Source: Streptomyces sp. NBC_01351 (GTDB taxonomy: Bacteria > Actinomycetota > Actinomycetes > Streptomycetales > Streptomycetaceae). From it: DNA of 64,000 nucleotides. The translations under genes were made by a program, and so were the position numbers. A model generated the notes under the pieces. It was not told the DNA's origin. It saw only the letters and a list, made by a program, of their open reading frames with translations, and did not search any database. This document shows positions 34,100-43,199 of the stretch, piece after piece. The stretch's first letter is position 1, and every line of letters starts with the position of its first letter. Location: the NCBI RefSeq assembly GCF_036237315.1, contig NZ_CP108356.1, forward strand, positions 7,135,501-7,199,500, written 5' to 3'.

Positions 34100-34720
34100 A
34101 TGACAGGCAAGGAAGACGGCGTGGAAGAAGCGGCCCTACGCCTCGGGGCGCTGACCGAGGAGCAGGCCGGGCGGATGTTCGCCGACATGAACGAGGTCAT
34201 CCGCGCGGGCGAGGAGATGCGGGGGCTCCGCGCGGAGATGATCAACGTGCTGGCCGGTCTGGGCTGGACCCAGGACAAGATCGCCCGGCTCACGGGCATG
34301 AGCCAGCCCGCCGTCTCGAAGCAGGTGGCGAAGCACAAGGGAGACGACGGTGCGCTCCCACCGATGGGCCTCTCCCTCGACCAGCGCGACGCGCCCTGGC
34401 TCGAAGGGCGCTTGTGGGGCCTGGCCGAGGAGATCTCCGAGAGCTGCCGGGAAACCGCCCGCTGCACGCGCTACGTCGAGGCTCTCGCCCGGGGGCGCAA
34501 GCGCTTCACCCCGGGGAACGTGGACGCGCTGCGACGCCTCGTCGAGGAGGACCTGAGGTTGCACCGGGCGGAGCTGCCCGGCGGCTACCGGGACGCGTAC
34601 GACGAGATCGGCCGTGGCCTCGACGTCCCGTCGAAGACCACGGCCGCGAACTCGTCGCCCTCGGTGCGCCGCACCCTGGCCCACCGCATCCAGCGCGACC
34701 GGCTCAGGAGCGAGCGCTGA
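34100..34720 (+). CDS. Putative DNA-binding HTH protein
   Basis: A 206-residue protein. Residues about 40-80 carry an HTH (LAGLGWTQDKIARLTGMSQPAVSKQVAKH), which resembles Streptomyces small sigma-like and resolvase-type HTHs. The rest is charged and helical, with no recognised ligand domain; the C-terminus ends RTLAHRIQRDRLRSER. No signal or membrane segment is seen. It starts at ATG 34100 directly after a TATAAG box, so it is probably made from a leaderless mRNA. It diverges from the alpha/beta hydrolase over a palindrome and is the obvious regulator candidate for it. Confidence in the HTH is good, in the role only moderate. Confidence 0.7.
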   Translation: MTGKEDGVEEAALRLGALTEEQAGRMFADMNEVIRAGEEMRGLRAEMINVLAGLGWTQDKIARLTGMSQPAVSKQVAKHKGDDGALPPMGLSLDQRDAPWLEGRLWGLAEEISESCRETARCTRYVEALARGRKRFTPGNVDALRRLVEEDLRLHRAELPGGYRDAYDEIGRGLDVPSKTTAANSSPSVRRTLAHRIQRDRLRSER

Positions 34721-34755
34721 GGGCCAGGGCCAGGGCCTGGGCCAGGGGCCTGCGG

Positions 34756-36102
34756 TCAGGCGTCGGCGGCTTCGAGGCCTTCCAGGCTGTCCATGAACGA
34801 GCTCACGGAGAACACCGCGCGCCCGGGACCGGCCGGACCGTAGCCGGGCGGGGAGCTCAGCCCGAACTCCTCCAGCGTCGCCCGGTAGGCCTCCAAGAGC
34901 CGGATGTGGTACTCCAGCGGGGCGCCCAGCGGGTTGGCCTTGCCCAGCGGAGTGGTCGGCTCGGGGCACCAGGTGGTGAAGCGGGGCACGACACCGTTCG
35001 ACATGAAGAACCGCAGGCCCTCGGTGGTCGACTCGATGGCCTCGCTCACCTTCGTGAAGCCGAAGGGCTCGGCCATCTCGATGCCCGCCACGAAATTGGG
35101 GATCACGTTGCGCGGGCCGAAGATCTCGGCGGAGTCCAGGATCCTGCGGTGCCATTCGTCGCGGCCGACGTAGCGCTCCTTGCCCGGGCAGTGCAGCTCG
35201 AACAGCCGGCGGTCCCACACCTCGAAGTTGGGGTGGTAGATCTTGATGCCGTAGTCGTGGAAGCGCTGCACGGCGTCGCGGGGCAGGGCCTGGGCGACCA
35301 CCTTGCCGGTCCAGCGGCCGGGGAAGCGCTCCTCGATGGCCTTCGCGTAGTGGCCGTAGAAATCGGCCTCGTCGCGGCCGCCGACCTGCGAGGTGATCGA
35401 ACCGCCGGTGAGGGTGTACGCCCGGGACGTGCCCGCCGTGTCGTAGCGGTCGATGATCTCCAGGGCCTCCAGCACCTCGTCGACCGGCTTCACCCCGGTG
35501 TACGGGCGGCCCGCCGCCTTGTGCTGGCGCCAGTTGTGGTTGATGTCGCAGAACTGGCACTCCTCCTTGGCGCCGAAGTACTGGCACACCCGGAAGACCG
35601 TCAGGTAGATCAGGTAGCCCCACTGGATGGTCGGCGCGACCTCCATCACCGACTTGCCGTTCGACAGCTTGTGCCGGTAGTACTCCGGCATCGGCGGCAG
35701 GCCGACGTCCGCGATCCGCGCGCCGTCGAGGTACAGGCCGAGCGAACCGTCCTCGCCGCCGCGCACCACGTAGGGCGAGTCCGGGTTGACCCGTACGGAG
35801 ACCACCGTGCGGCGCAGGTCGTAGGGGCCGCCGGTGAGCACGATCTCCTCGGGCGGCCGGTTCAGCGCGGCGGCGCCGAGCTCCGGCAGGGTCCGGTGGT
35901 CGAAGGAGAAGATGAAGTACGACTTGGGCTTCACGTCACCGGAGCCGCCGTCGGCCGTACCGCTGAGCGCGGACTCGTCGAAGGCCATGCCGCCCCGGAG
36001 CAGATCCTCCTTGATCACGGCCTCCCGGGGCACGTGCGGGAAGCGCTCCATCAGGCCTTCCACCAGCGCGGTTCGGCTGCGCGTCTCCATGTGCTGCTCC
36101 AT
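34756..36102 (-). CDS. Radical SAM protein
   Basis: A 448-residue protein with a probable radical SAM cluster motif at about residue 172: C-x8-C-x2-C (CQYFGAKEECQFC), wider than the usual C-x3-C-x2-C. The following INHNWRQHK, L-T-G-G-S-I-T-S and N-F-E-V-W-D fit the TIM-barrel of the superfamily. Elsewhere it is rich in Y, H and W and has no extra cysteine cluster. ATG 36102 is preceded by GGAG-like sequence (CTAGGAGTCAGGGATGG). It diverges from the long-form GAPDH over a 108-bp gap. The substrate is unknown, and the unusual spacing places it outside the best-known subfamilies. Confidence 0.75.
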   Translation of the reverse strand: MEQHMETRSRTALVEGLMERFPHVPREAVIKEDLLRGGMAFDESALSGTADGGSGDVKPKSYFIFSFDHRTLPELGAAALNRPPEEIVLTGGPYDLRRTVVSVRVNPDSPYVVRGGEDGSLGLYLDGARIADVGLPPMPEYYRHKLSNGKSVMEVAPTIQWGYLIYLTVFRVCQYFGAKEECQFCDINHNWRQHKAAGRPYTGVKPVDEVLEALEIIDRYDTAGTSRAYTLTGGSITSQVGGRDEADFYGHYAKAIEERFPGRWTGKVVAQALPRDAVQRFHDYGIKIYHPNFEVWDRRLFELHCPGKERYVGRDEWHRRILDSAEIFGPRNVIPNFVAGIEMAEPFGFTKVSEAIESTTEGLRFFMSNGVVPRFTTWCPEPTTPLGKANPLGAPLEYHIRLLEAYRATLEEFGLSSPPGYGPAGPGRAVFSVSSFMDSLEGLEAADA

Positions 36103-36148
36103 CCCTGACTCCTAGAGGATCACCTCGAAGCGTAGCCCGGGGGGTCGC

Positions 36149-36179
36149 TTGAAAGGGCAGCGGATAGGCGGGTTAGCAT
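36149..36179 (+). promoter_or_regulatory. Sigma-70-like promoter of the long GAPDH gene
   Basis: A TTGAAA -35 (36149-36154) and a TAGCAT -10 (36174-36179), 19 bp apart (18 if TTAGCA is read), precede the GTG at 36211 by about 31 bases. The spacing fits a housekeeping promoter. Confidence 0.5.
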
Positions 36180-36210
36180 ATGAGCACCGTCTAGCTCGAA
36201 AGATAAACCT

Positions 36211-37656
36211 GTGACTGTCATTGAGGACTCGTTCAGCAGCTGGAAAAACCGCGAAGAGATCGCGGAGTCGATGATTCCGATCATCGGGAAGCTGCACAGG
36301 GAGCGGGACGTCACGATCCTGCTTCACAGCCGCTCGCTGGTGAACAAGTCGGTGGTGAGCATCCTCAAGACCCACCGATTCGCCCGGCAGATCGACGGCG
36401 AGGAGCTCTCGGTCACCGAGACGCTCCCGTTCCTGCAGGCTCTCACCGCGCTCGATCTCGGCCCTTCGCAGATCGACATCGGCATGCTCGCCGCGACGTA
36501 CAAGACGGACGGTCGCGGACTCTCGGTGGCGGAGTTCACCGCCGAGGCCGTCTCCGGCGCCACGGGTGACAACAAGGTGGAGCGGCGCGAGGGGCGCGAC
36601 GTCGTCCTGTACGGCTTCGGCCGCATCGGCCGCCTCGTCGCCCGCCTGCTCATCGAGAAGGCCGGCTCCGGCAACGGCCTGCGCCTGCGCGCCATCGTCG
36701 TCCGCGGCGGCGGCGACCAGGACCTCGTGAAGCGCGCCTCGCTGCTGCGCCGCGACTCCATCCACGGCCAGTTCCAGGGCACGATCACCGTTGACGAGGC
36801 GAACAGCACGATCGTCGCCAACGGCAACACCATCAAGGTGATCTACGCGAACGACCCGTCCGAGGTCGACTACACGGCGTACGGCATCAAGGACGCCATC
36901 CTCATCGACAACACGGGCAAGTGGCGCGACCGCGAGGGTCTCTCCAAGCACCTGCGCCCCGGCATCGAGAAGGTCGTCCTGACGGCCCCGGGCAAGGGCG
37001 ACGTCCCGAACATCGTCCACGGCGTCAACCACGACACGATCAAGCCGGACGAGCAGATCCTGTCCTGCGCCTCCTGCACCACCAACGCGATCGTCCCGCC
37101 CCTGAAGGCCATGGACGACGAGTACGGCGTGCTGCGCGGCCACGTGGAGACCGTCCACTCGTTCACCAACGACCAGAACCTGCTGGACAACTACCACAAG
37201 GCCGACCGCCGCGGCCGTTCCGCGCCGCTCAACATGGTCATCACCGAGACCGGCGCCGCGTCCGCCGTCGCCAAGGCGCTGCCCGACCTGAAGGCGCCGA
37301 TCACCGGCAGCTCGATCCGCGTCCCCGTCCCGGACGTCTCGATCGCCATCCTGAGCCTGCGCCTGGGCCGCGAGACCACCCGCGAGGAGGTCCTCGACTA
37401 CCTCCGCGACGTCTCGCTGCACTCGCCGCTCAAGCGCCAGATCGACTTCACGACCGCGCCCGACGCCGTCTCCATGGACTTCGTCGGCTCGCGCCACTCC
37501 TCGATCGTCGACGCGGGCGCCACCAAGGTGGACGGCGACAACGCGATCCTCTACCTCTGGTACGACAACGAGTTCGGCTACTCCTGCCAGGTCATCCGGG
37601 TCGTCCAGCACGTCTCCGGCGTCGAGTACCCGACCTACCCGGTTCCGGGCGTCTGA
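36211..37656 (+). CDS. gap: Glyceraldehyde-3-phosphate dehydrogenase, long (GapB-like) form
   Basis: A 481-residue GAPDH. The core contains the Rossmann motif LYGFGRIGRLVARLL, the catalytic cysteine in SCASCTTNAIVPP, the HSFTNDQNLLDNYHKADRR segment and WYDNEFGYSCQV. It is about 145 residues longer than a standard GAPDH because of an N-terminal domain (residues 1-125, IEDSFSSWKNREEIAESMIPIIGKLH). This form resembles the 480-residue GapB of Corynebacterium glutamicum, an enzyme used mainly in gluconeogenesis. GTG 36211 is the start; no strong ribosome binding site, only GAAAGA upstream. A strong hairpin terminator follows. The divergent radical SAM gene has no known link. Confidence 0.9.
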   Translation: MTVIEDSFSSWKNREEIAESMIPIIGKLHRERDVTILLHSRSLVNKSVVSILKTHRFARQIDGEELSVTETLPFLQALTALDLGPSQIDIGMLAATYKTDGRGLSVAEFTAEAVSGATGDNKVERREGRDVVLYGFGRIGRLVARLLIEKAGSGNGLRLRAIVVRGGGDQDLVKRASLLRRDSIHGQFQGTITVDEANSTIVANGNTIKVIYANDPSEVDYTAYGIKDAILIDNTGKWRDREGLSKHLRPGIEKVVLTAPGKGDVPNIVHGVNHDTIKPDEQILSCASCTTNAIVPPLKAMDDEYGVLRGHVETVHSFTNDQNLLDNYHKADRRGRSAPLNMVITETGAASAVAKALPDLKAPITGSSIRVPVPDVSIAILSLRLGRETTREEVLDYLRDVSLHSPLKRQIDFTTAPDAVSMDFVGSRHSSIVDAGATKVDGDNAILYLWYDNEFGYSCQVIRVVQHVSGVEYPTYPVPGV

Positions 37657-37671
37657 TCCGAGCAGAACCGA

Positions 37672-37705
37672 AGTGGCCCGGCTGGGAACTCCCAGCCGGG
37701 CCACT
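37672..37705 (+). terminator. Strong hairpin terminator of gap
   Basis: A perfect inverted repeat with 16-bp arms (AGTGGCCCGGCTGGGA) and a two-base centre lies 15 bp after the stop codon. It also runs just before the next gene start and should isolate the gap transcript. Confidence 0.8.
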
Positions 37706-37731
37706 GCTGCGTTGTGGGAGGGATGGTCCCC

Positions 37732-38100
37732 ATGAATGACGGATCGAACTGGCCGACGGACAAACTGACCGCGTTGCGCCTCGGCAGGAGGCTGGTCGCG
37801 GAAGTTCCGGCCTCGCAGCCGGACCGCCGCGCATTCGTGGACATCCGCCCCGAGCTCGGCGAGGCCGATGCCCGGGCACGTGACGAGGGGTGGGTTCGCA
37901 GCGACGCCCAACGCGGCTTCCGGCTCGAGCACTGGGAGTACGAGCGCGAGCGCATCGACGGCTTCGACTACGACATCGGGGCAGCCCTCATCGGCTCCGC
38001 TGACGCCCCGGACGAGGCTCAGCTGATCACCGTGCTCAGCGCATGGGGCGTCCGGCCCGACCTCTTCGGTCACCCCTGGGACAGCGACGATCCCCGGTAG
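37732..38100 (+). CDS. Conserved hypothetical protein
   Basis: A 122-residue protein with no signal, membrane segment or recognised motif. It has a DLFGHPWDSDDP C-terminus, a GFDYDIGAALIG segment and FRLEHWEYERERI. ATG 37732 is chosen because GGGAGG ends about 10 bases upstream; ATG 37723 and GTG 37714 are in-frame alternatives. It lies between two strong hairpins, so it is a one-gene unit. I cannot assign a function. Confidence 0.62.
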   Translation: MNDGSNWPTDKLTALRLGRRLVAEVPASQPDRRAFVDIRPELGEADARARDEGWVRSDAQRGFRLEHWEYERERIDGFDYDIGAALIGSADAPDEAQLITVLSAWGVRPDLFGHPWDSDDPR

Positions 38101-38119
38101 ACGGAGACGGGCGCATGCC

Positions 38120-38160
38120 AGAAGGCGGCATCGCCGGTGGGACCGGCGATGCCGCCTTCT
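38120..38160. terminator. Strong bidirectional hairpin between hypothetical and P450 genes
   Basis: A perfect inverted repeat with 19-bp arms (AGAAGGCGGCATCGCCGGT) and a GGG loop. The genes converge here (ends at 38100 and 38243), so it can stop both. Confidence 0.8.
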
Positions 38161-38242
38161 GCGTGTGGTCGGCGTGGCCGACGTGGCCCTGTCGTGTGAG
38201 CGGGAAGTGGGACTCCCGCTCACGCTTCACGGCCGGGGGCTG

Positions 38243-39427
38243 CTACCAGAGCACGGGCAGACGCTCGGGGATGCGCTTCATGAACTGGGTGCGCCAGACG
38301 AGCTGCTCCACCGGCACGGCCAGGGCCAGCTCGGGCATCTTCTCCAGGAGGACCTCGATGGCGATCTCCGTGTGCCGCTTGCCCAGGGCCGTGGCGGGGC
38401 AGTAGTGGCCGCCGCCGCCGAAGGAGAGGTGCTGCGAGGCGTTCTCCCGGTCGATGTCGACGACGTGCGGGTCCGGGAAGACGGACGGGTCGGTGTTGGC
38501 GCCCTCGACCAGGACGAGCAGCAGCTCGCCCTTCTTCACCTCGACGTCACCGAGGGTGATGTCCTCGGTGGCCAGCCGGGGCAGGCCGTCGGCGATGGAG
38601 AGGTTGACGCGCAGCAGCTCGTCCACGGCGCCCGGGATCTTCTCCGGAGCCTTGCGCAGCTGCTCCCACACGTCGGGGTTCTGCAGCAGCGAGAAGATCG
38701 CCATGGTCAGGAAGCCCATGGTGGAGATGACCCCGGCGCCGAAGAACGTGACGCCGACGGTGGCCAGCATCTCGTCGGTCAGGTGCGCGTAGTCGGGGTC
38801 CTCGCGCAGCGCCGCCAGCTCGGCCATCAGACCGGTCGTGGCGGGGTCGTCGAGACGCTCGACCATGTAGGCCATGTCCCGGTCCCAGTTGAGCTTGGCG
38901 CCGGTGACGGGGCACGCCGAGTTCATGAACGCGATGTCGAGGCTGCCGGCCAGTCGCGGCGCGTCGGCCTGCGGGATGCCGAGGATGCGGCAGTGCAGGT
39001 TCTCGGCGTACGGGTTGGTGAACTGGCTCCGCAGGTCGACCGGCGCCCCGTAGGCCAGGATGTTGTCGACGAGCTCCGTGGCGTGGGCGCGCATCCAGTC
39101 GTTGAGACCGGCCGCCTTGGGGTTGATCGCCTTGAGCACGGCCTTGCGGAGGCCGGCGCCGGTGATGTTGCCCATGTTGTTGACGACCTCGGGCGGGATC
39201 GTCAGCGCGTACTGGCGGGGCACACCCGGGGCCGACGTGTCCTTGAGGCTGAACCGCGGATCTTCGAGGACCTGCTTGCACAGCTGATAGGAGGAAACGA
39301 GCCAGGCTTCGTCCCCGGCTATCGTCCGGACCTTCTTGACCGGCTCGGAGCGTAGCAGCTCGACCTCGGCGGGGATCTGGTCGCCGCGGGCGGAGAAGGG
39401 GAAGTCGAGGATGGTGTCAGTGCTCAT
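38243..39427 (-). CDS. Cytochrome P450, CYP121-like (mycocyclosin synthase type)
   Basis: A 394-residue P450. The heme loop is [15 protein letters not shown] with Cys343 as ligand; the canonical glycine two residues after the cysteine is Ala. The I-helix region [14 protein letters not shown] keeps the A-G-V-I-S motif of CYP121 (Ala231 and Ser235 here). Near-identical wording occurs at the C-terminus: [19 protein letters not shown], compared with the remembered CYP121 tail [19 protein letters not shown]. So residues matching CYP121 Gln385 and Arg386 are Met383 and Lys384. CYP121 couples the two tyrosines of cyclo(Tyr-Tyr). The gene begins inside the end of the cyclodipeptide synthase gene (11-bp overlap), so the two act together. 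Whether the product is mycocyclosin or a variant is open. No ferredoxin is next to it. Confidence 0.88.
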   Translation of the reverse strand: MSTDTILDFPFSARGDQIPAEVELLRSEPVKKVRTIAGDEAWLVSSYQLCKQVLEDPRFSLKDTSAPGVPRQYALTIPPEVVNNMGNITGAGLRKAVLKAINPKAAGLNDWMRAHATELVDNILAYGAPVDLRSQFTNPYAENLHCRILGIPQADAPRLAGSLDIAFMNSACPVTGAKLNWDRDMAYMVERLDDPATTGLMAELAALREDPDYAHLTDEMLATVGVTFFGAGVISTMGFLTMAIFSLLQNPDVWEQLRKAPEKIPGAVDELLRVNLSIADGLPRLATEDITLGDVEVKKGELLLVLVEGANTDPSVFPDPHVVDIDRENASQHLSFGGGGHYCPATALGKRHTEIAIEVLLEKMPELALAVPVEQLVWRTQFMKRIPERLPVLW

Positions 39428-40223
39428 CGAAGGATCCTTCGGCGGGGGTGATGACGGCGTGGCCCTGGTTGCGGGAGGCGCGCAGGCCCGAGCCGCGCGA
39501 GTAGAGCAATTCCGCCATCGGCAGGAGCTGGTGGTAGCAGTTCAGAGAGGACGGCACGCCCATGATCGCGGGCGTGTCGAGGAAGAGCGGCGCCTCGGCG
39601 CAGACGTACTGGAGGCAGACTTCGCGCTGCCGCGTGGTCGCGGTCTCCCCGTTCAGCACCTTGGAGGAGAGGAACGAGTCGACGAGCGCGCTGCAAGTCG
39701 CTCGGAAGTCGGGGTCGTTGTCCAGTCGGCGGGTCAGGTCCGAGTGGATGGCCTGGTAGGCCGGGATGTCGGTGAGGGCCGACATCGGGCGGGCGCGCAG
39801 TCGGACGCCCGAGGGGTCGGCCTCGGCGGCGGCGTTGTTGACCTTGGCGCGGACTCCGCGCAGGTTCTTCACCGACTTGCGCCGCGCCTCGATCTCGTCG
39901 TAGCCGAGTGCTTCGTACATCTCGGCGACGTACATGTCGGTGTAGATCAGGTCGACCTGATCGAAGTTGCGCATGCCCCATTGGGCAAGGTCGAGAATGC
40001 GCTGCGCGGAGAAGTAGCTGTTACCCGGCGAGATGCCGATGACCGCGTGGTCGCCCTCTTTGTTGATTACTTCGCAATGCGGGGTGTACGGCCGGACTGT
40101 GAAGACTTCGGTCGCTGTCGTCAACAGGTGTCGGGTCCTTCGCGCCGCTAGTCCCAGGGGGCCCTGTGCCCAAGGTGTGGCGGCGACGTGATGGAAGGTA
40201 CCTGAATTCGAAGGCGTGCTCAT
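39417..40223 (-). CDS. tRNA-dependent cyclodipeptide synthase, Rv2275-like (NYH family)
   Basis: A 268-residue cyclodipeptide synthase, which makes cyclic dipeptides from two aminoacyl-tRNAs. Ser65 is the acyl-enzyme nucleophile in [12 protein letters not shown], Asn68 is the NYH-family Asn, Tyr206 and Glu210 are in [10 protein letters not shown], and Tyr230-His231 are in [29 protein letters not shown] and [19 protein letters not shown] also match M. tuberculosis Rv2275 as I remember it. Rv2275 makes cyclo(L-Tyr-L-Tyr), so the same product is likely. ATG 40223 is chosen; only a weak AGAAG is nearby, and an AAGGAG lies 18 bases upstream, too far for the usual spacing. It overlaps the P450 gene by 11 bp. 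Confidence 0.9.
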   Translation of the reverse strand: MSTPSNSGTFHHVAATPWAQGPLGLAARRTRHLLTTATEVFTVRPYTPHCEVINKEGDHAVIGISPGNSYFSAQRILDLAQWGMRNFDQVDLIYTDMYVAEMYEALGYDEIEARRKSVKNLRGVRAKVNNAAAEADPSGVRLRARPMSALTDIPAYQAIHSDLTRRLDNDPDFRATCSALVDSFLSSKVLNGETATTRQREVCLQYVCAEAPLFLDTPAIMGVPSSLNCYHQLLPMAELLYSRGSGLRASRNQGHAVITPAEGSFDEH

Positions 40224-40310
40224 ATGGCTTCTGGGTAGTAACTCCTTTGCCCGACACCGTGGTTGTATCTTCCTATTTCTTTCGGTCGCCCGATCGCCCC
40301 ATCAGAAATG

Positions 40311-40327
40311 AGTCACTCTCGGTGACT
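40311..40327. promoter_or_regulatory. Short inverted repeat between the CDPS and phosphatase genes
   Basis: AGTCAC-TCTCG-GTGACT is a perfect 6-bp inverted repeat in an AT-richer intergenic stretch (40224-40424). It could be an operator for either divergent gene. The sequence alone gives no binding factor. Confidence 0.3.
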
Positions 40328-40424
40328 TTCCGGACGTGTTGTGCGCCCGCCGGGGTCATTGGTGCCCCGGAGGTGCTACAAATGGGAACGTGACCATTCC
40401 TCGCTACCCGTGCCGGGCACGTCG

Positions 40425-43118
40425 GTGCGGTCACCCCTAGGCAACCGGTTCAGGAGCGTCGCCGGCCAGGTATTCGTCCTCCAGGTGACGATCGTGGTGT
40501 TGCTCGCTGCCGGAGCCCTGCTGGCCCTCGTGCTCCAGTCGCGGCACGACATCGACCGCGAGGCACGCAACCGGTCGGTTTCCGTCGCGGAGACCTTCGC
40601 CCACTCCCTGGGCCTGCAGGAAGCGCTGAACGCCCCCGACCCGTCCGCGGTCCTGCAGCCCACCGCCGAGGCCACGCGCAAGGCCGCCAACGTCGACTTC
40701 ATCGTCGTGATGGACACCAACGGCATCCGGTACAGCCATCCCCAGCCGGACCGCATCGGAAAGCGGTTCGTCGGCACCATCGAGCCCTCGCTCGCGGGAC
40801 GCGTCCACACCGAGAGCGTGCAGGGCCCGCTCGGCAAGGAGATCCAGGCGGTGGTGCCCGTTACCGCGCCCGACGGCCGGGTCGTCGGCCTGGTGTCGGC
40901 CGGCCTGACCGTGAAGAACGTGACCGGTGTCGTCGACCGCCAGCTCCCGGTGATCCTCCTGGCCATCGCGGGCGGCTTGGCCCTGGCCACCGTCGGTACG
41001 GCGCTCATCAGCCGACGGCTGCGGCGCCAGACCCACGGGCTCGGCACCCAGGAGATGACCCGGATGTACGAGCACCACGACGCGGTGCTCCACGCCGTCC
41101 GCGAAGGGGTGCTGATCACGGACGGCGACGGGCGGCTACTGCTGGCGAACGACGAGGCCAAACGCCTCCTCGGCCTTCCACCCGACGCCGAGGGGCGCCG
41201 GATCGACGCCGTACCGGGCCTCGACCGCCGGATGGCGGACCTGCTGCTGTCCGGCCGGGTCGCCACCGACGAGGTACTGGAGAGCGGCGAGCGGCTCCTC
41301 GTGGTCAACCAGCGGCGCACCCACCCCGGCGGCAAGCCCGCGGGGGCCGTGGCCACCATCCGCGACTCCACCGAGATGCGGGTCCTGACCGGCCGCGCGG
41401 ACACCGCCCGCAGGCGGCTGAAGCTGCTCTACGACGCCGGCGGCGACATCGGCACCACCCTCGACGTGGTGCGAACCTCCGAGGAACTCGCCACCGTCGC
41501 CGTCCCCAGGTTCGCGGACTTCGTCACCGTCGACCTGGCCGCCCCGGTGCTCGACGGGGACGAGCCCGGGCCGGGCGCCGACATGCGGCGCACCGCCGTC
41601 CACGGCATCCGCACCGACCACCCCCTCTACCCCCGCGGCCGGCTGATCGACTTCCTCCCCTCCACCCCGCAGGCCATCGGGTACGGAACCGGCGAGGCCG
41701 AGCTGGTGCCCGATCTGGGCAAGGCACCCGGCTGGCAGGCCCAGGACCCGCCGCGCGCCCGGGCCATCGTCGACTACGGAATCCACTCGCTGATCGCGGC
41801 CCCGCTCAAGGCCCGTGGCGTCGTCCTCGGCGTGGTCAACTTCTGGCGCTCGCGCAAACCCGAACCCTTCGACGAGGACGACCTGTCCCTGGCCGAGGAA
41901 CTCGTCGCCCGCGCGGCCGTCAGCATGGACAACGCCCGCCGCTACACCCGGGAACACGCCCTCGCCGAAACGCTCCAGCGCAGCCTCCTGCCCCGCGCCC
42001 TGCCCGAGCAGAGCGCCGTGGACGTGGCCCACTTCTACCTGCCCGCGCAGTCCGGGGTGGGCGGGGACTGGTTCGACGTGATCCCGCTGCCGGGCAGCCG
42101 GGTCGCACTGGTCGTCGGCGACGTCGTCGGGCACGGTCTGCACGCCGCCGCCACCATGGGCCGGCTGCGCACGGCCGTACACAACTTCGCTTCCCTCGAC
42201 CTGCCGCCCGACGAGATCCTCGCCCGCCTGGACGATCTCGTACAGCGCATCGACCACGACGGAGAGGCCGACGCCGACGCCACCATGGCCGGGGTTCTGG
42301 GCGCGACCTGCCTCTACGCCGTCTACGACCCCGTGTCCCGCGGCTGCACCATGGCGCGGGCCGGACACCTGCCGCCCATGCTCGTCGCCCCCGACGGTAC
42401 GACGAGCATCGTGGAGCTCCCGGCCGGGCCCCCGCTGGGCCTGGGCGGGATGCCGTTCGAGACGGCCGAACTGGAACTGGCCGAGGGCAGCCAGCTCGTC
42501 CTGTACACGGACGGACTGGTCGAGGAACGCAACCGGGACATCGGCGAGGGCCTGGAACTGCTCCGCGCGGCCCTCAGCCGGCCCGACCGCAGCCCGGACG
42601 AGAGCTGCCGGGCCGTACTCGACCTGCTGCTGCCGGACCGGCCCACCGACGACGTGGCGCTGCTCATCGCGCGGACCCGGACCCTGGGCCCGGACCGGGT
42701 CGCGCAGTGGGACGTGGCGTTCCAGCCCAGCGAGGTCGGCGCCGTGCGCAACGCGGCGGCGAAGAAGCTCGACGAGTGGGGCCTGCCGGAGCTCGGCTTC
42801 GCCACGGAGCTGATCCTCAGCGAACTGGTCACCAACGCCCTGCGGCACGGTCGGGCGCCGGTCCGGGTGCGGCTGCTGCACGACCACATGCTGACCTGCG
42901 AGGTGTGGGACGGCAGCAGCACCGCCCCGCACCTGCGCTACGCCGCCACCACCGACGAGGGCGGCCGCGGCCTGTTCCTGGTGGCGCAGCTCAGCGAGCA
43001 CTGGGGCACCCGGTACACCCCCGAAGGCAAGGTCATCTGGGCGCAGCAGGCCCTTCCCGGCACCCCGGGCCGCACGGAACCGGCCCTCTGGGACCTCCTG
43101 GACGCGGAGCCCCTCTGA
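40425..43118 (+). CDS. Membrane sensor with PAS, GAF, SpoIIE phosphatase and ATPase domains
   Basis: An 897-residue sensor. Residues about 15-35 (VLQVTIVVLLAAGALLALVL) and 165-185 are membrane helices flanking a CACHE-like extracellular domain (R-Y-S-H-P-Q-P-D-R-I-G-K-R-F-V-G-T). A PAS domain follows (VREGVLITDGDGRLLLANDEAKRLLG), then a GAF domain (IGTTLDVVRTSEELATVAVPRFADF). The SpoIIE-type PP2C phosphatase has GGDWFDVIPLPGSRVALVVGDVVGHG and LYTDGLVEER metal-binding motifs. A C-terminal histidine-kinase-like ATPase (ELVTNALRHG, GRGLFLVAQLSEHWG) can act as an anti-sigma kinase. Such proteins control partner-switching of stress sigma factors. Start GTG 40425 is uncertain; GTG 40410 and GTG 40341 are in frame. 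Its target is not in the window. Confidence 0.85.
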   Translation: MRSPLGNRFRSVAGQVFVLQVTIVVLLAAGALLALVLQSRHDIDREARNRSVSVAETFAHSLGLQEALNAPDPSAVLQPTAEATRKAANVDFIVVMDTNGIRYSHPQPDRIGKRFVGTIEPSLAGRVHTESVQGPLGKEIQAVVPVTAPDGRVVGLVSAGLTVKNVTGVVDRQLPVILLAIAGGLALATVGTALISRRLRRQTHGLGTQEMTRMYEHHDAVLHAVREGVLITDGDGRLLLANDEAKRLLGLPPDAEGRRIDAVPGLDRRMADLLLSGRVATDEVLESGERLLVVNQRRTHPGGKPAGAVATIRDSTEMRVLTGRADTARRRLKLLYDAGGDIGTTLDVVRTSEELATVAVPRFADFVTVDLAAPVLDGDEPGPGADMRRTAVHGIRTDHPLYPRGRLIDFLPSTPQAIGYGTGEAELVPDLGKAPGWQAQDPPRARAIVDYGIHSLIAAPLKARGVVLGVVNFWRSRKPEPFDEDDLSLAEELVARAAVSMDNARRYTREHALAETLQRSLLPRALPEQSAVDVAHFYLPAQSGVGGDWFDVIPLPGSRVALVVGDVVGHGLHAAATMGRLRTAVHNFASLDLPPDEILARLDDLVQRIDHDGEADADATMAGVLGATCLYAVYDPVSRGCTMARAGHLPPMLVAPDGTTSIVELPAGPPLGLGGMPFETAELELAEGSQLVLYTDGLVEERNRDIGEGLELLRAALSRPDRSPDESCRAVLDLLLPDRPTDDVALLIARTRTLGPDRVAQWDVAFQPSEVGAVRNAAAKKLDEWGLPELGFATELILSELVTNALRHGRAPVRVRLLHDHMLTCEVWDGSSTAPHLRYAATTDEGGRGLFLVAQLSEHWGTRYTPEGKVIWAQQALPGTPGRTEPALWDLLDAEPL

Positions 43119-43199
43119 CCTCGTACGGACCTGCTGCCGACACCCCTGACCGGTAGGGTGATCTTGTCGGCTGGCGCGGTCGGCAACGGGGGAGACACA

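Noticed and set aside
40382..40393. Three-residue reading frame ATG-GGA-ACG-TGA with a GGAGGTG ahead
   Set aside because: It is not in frame with the sensor phosphatase and is too short to support as a regulatory leader without evidence.
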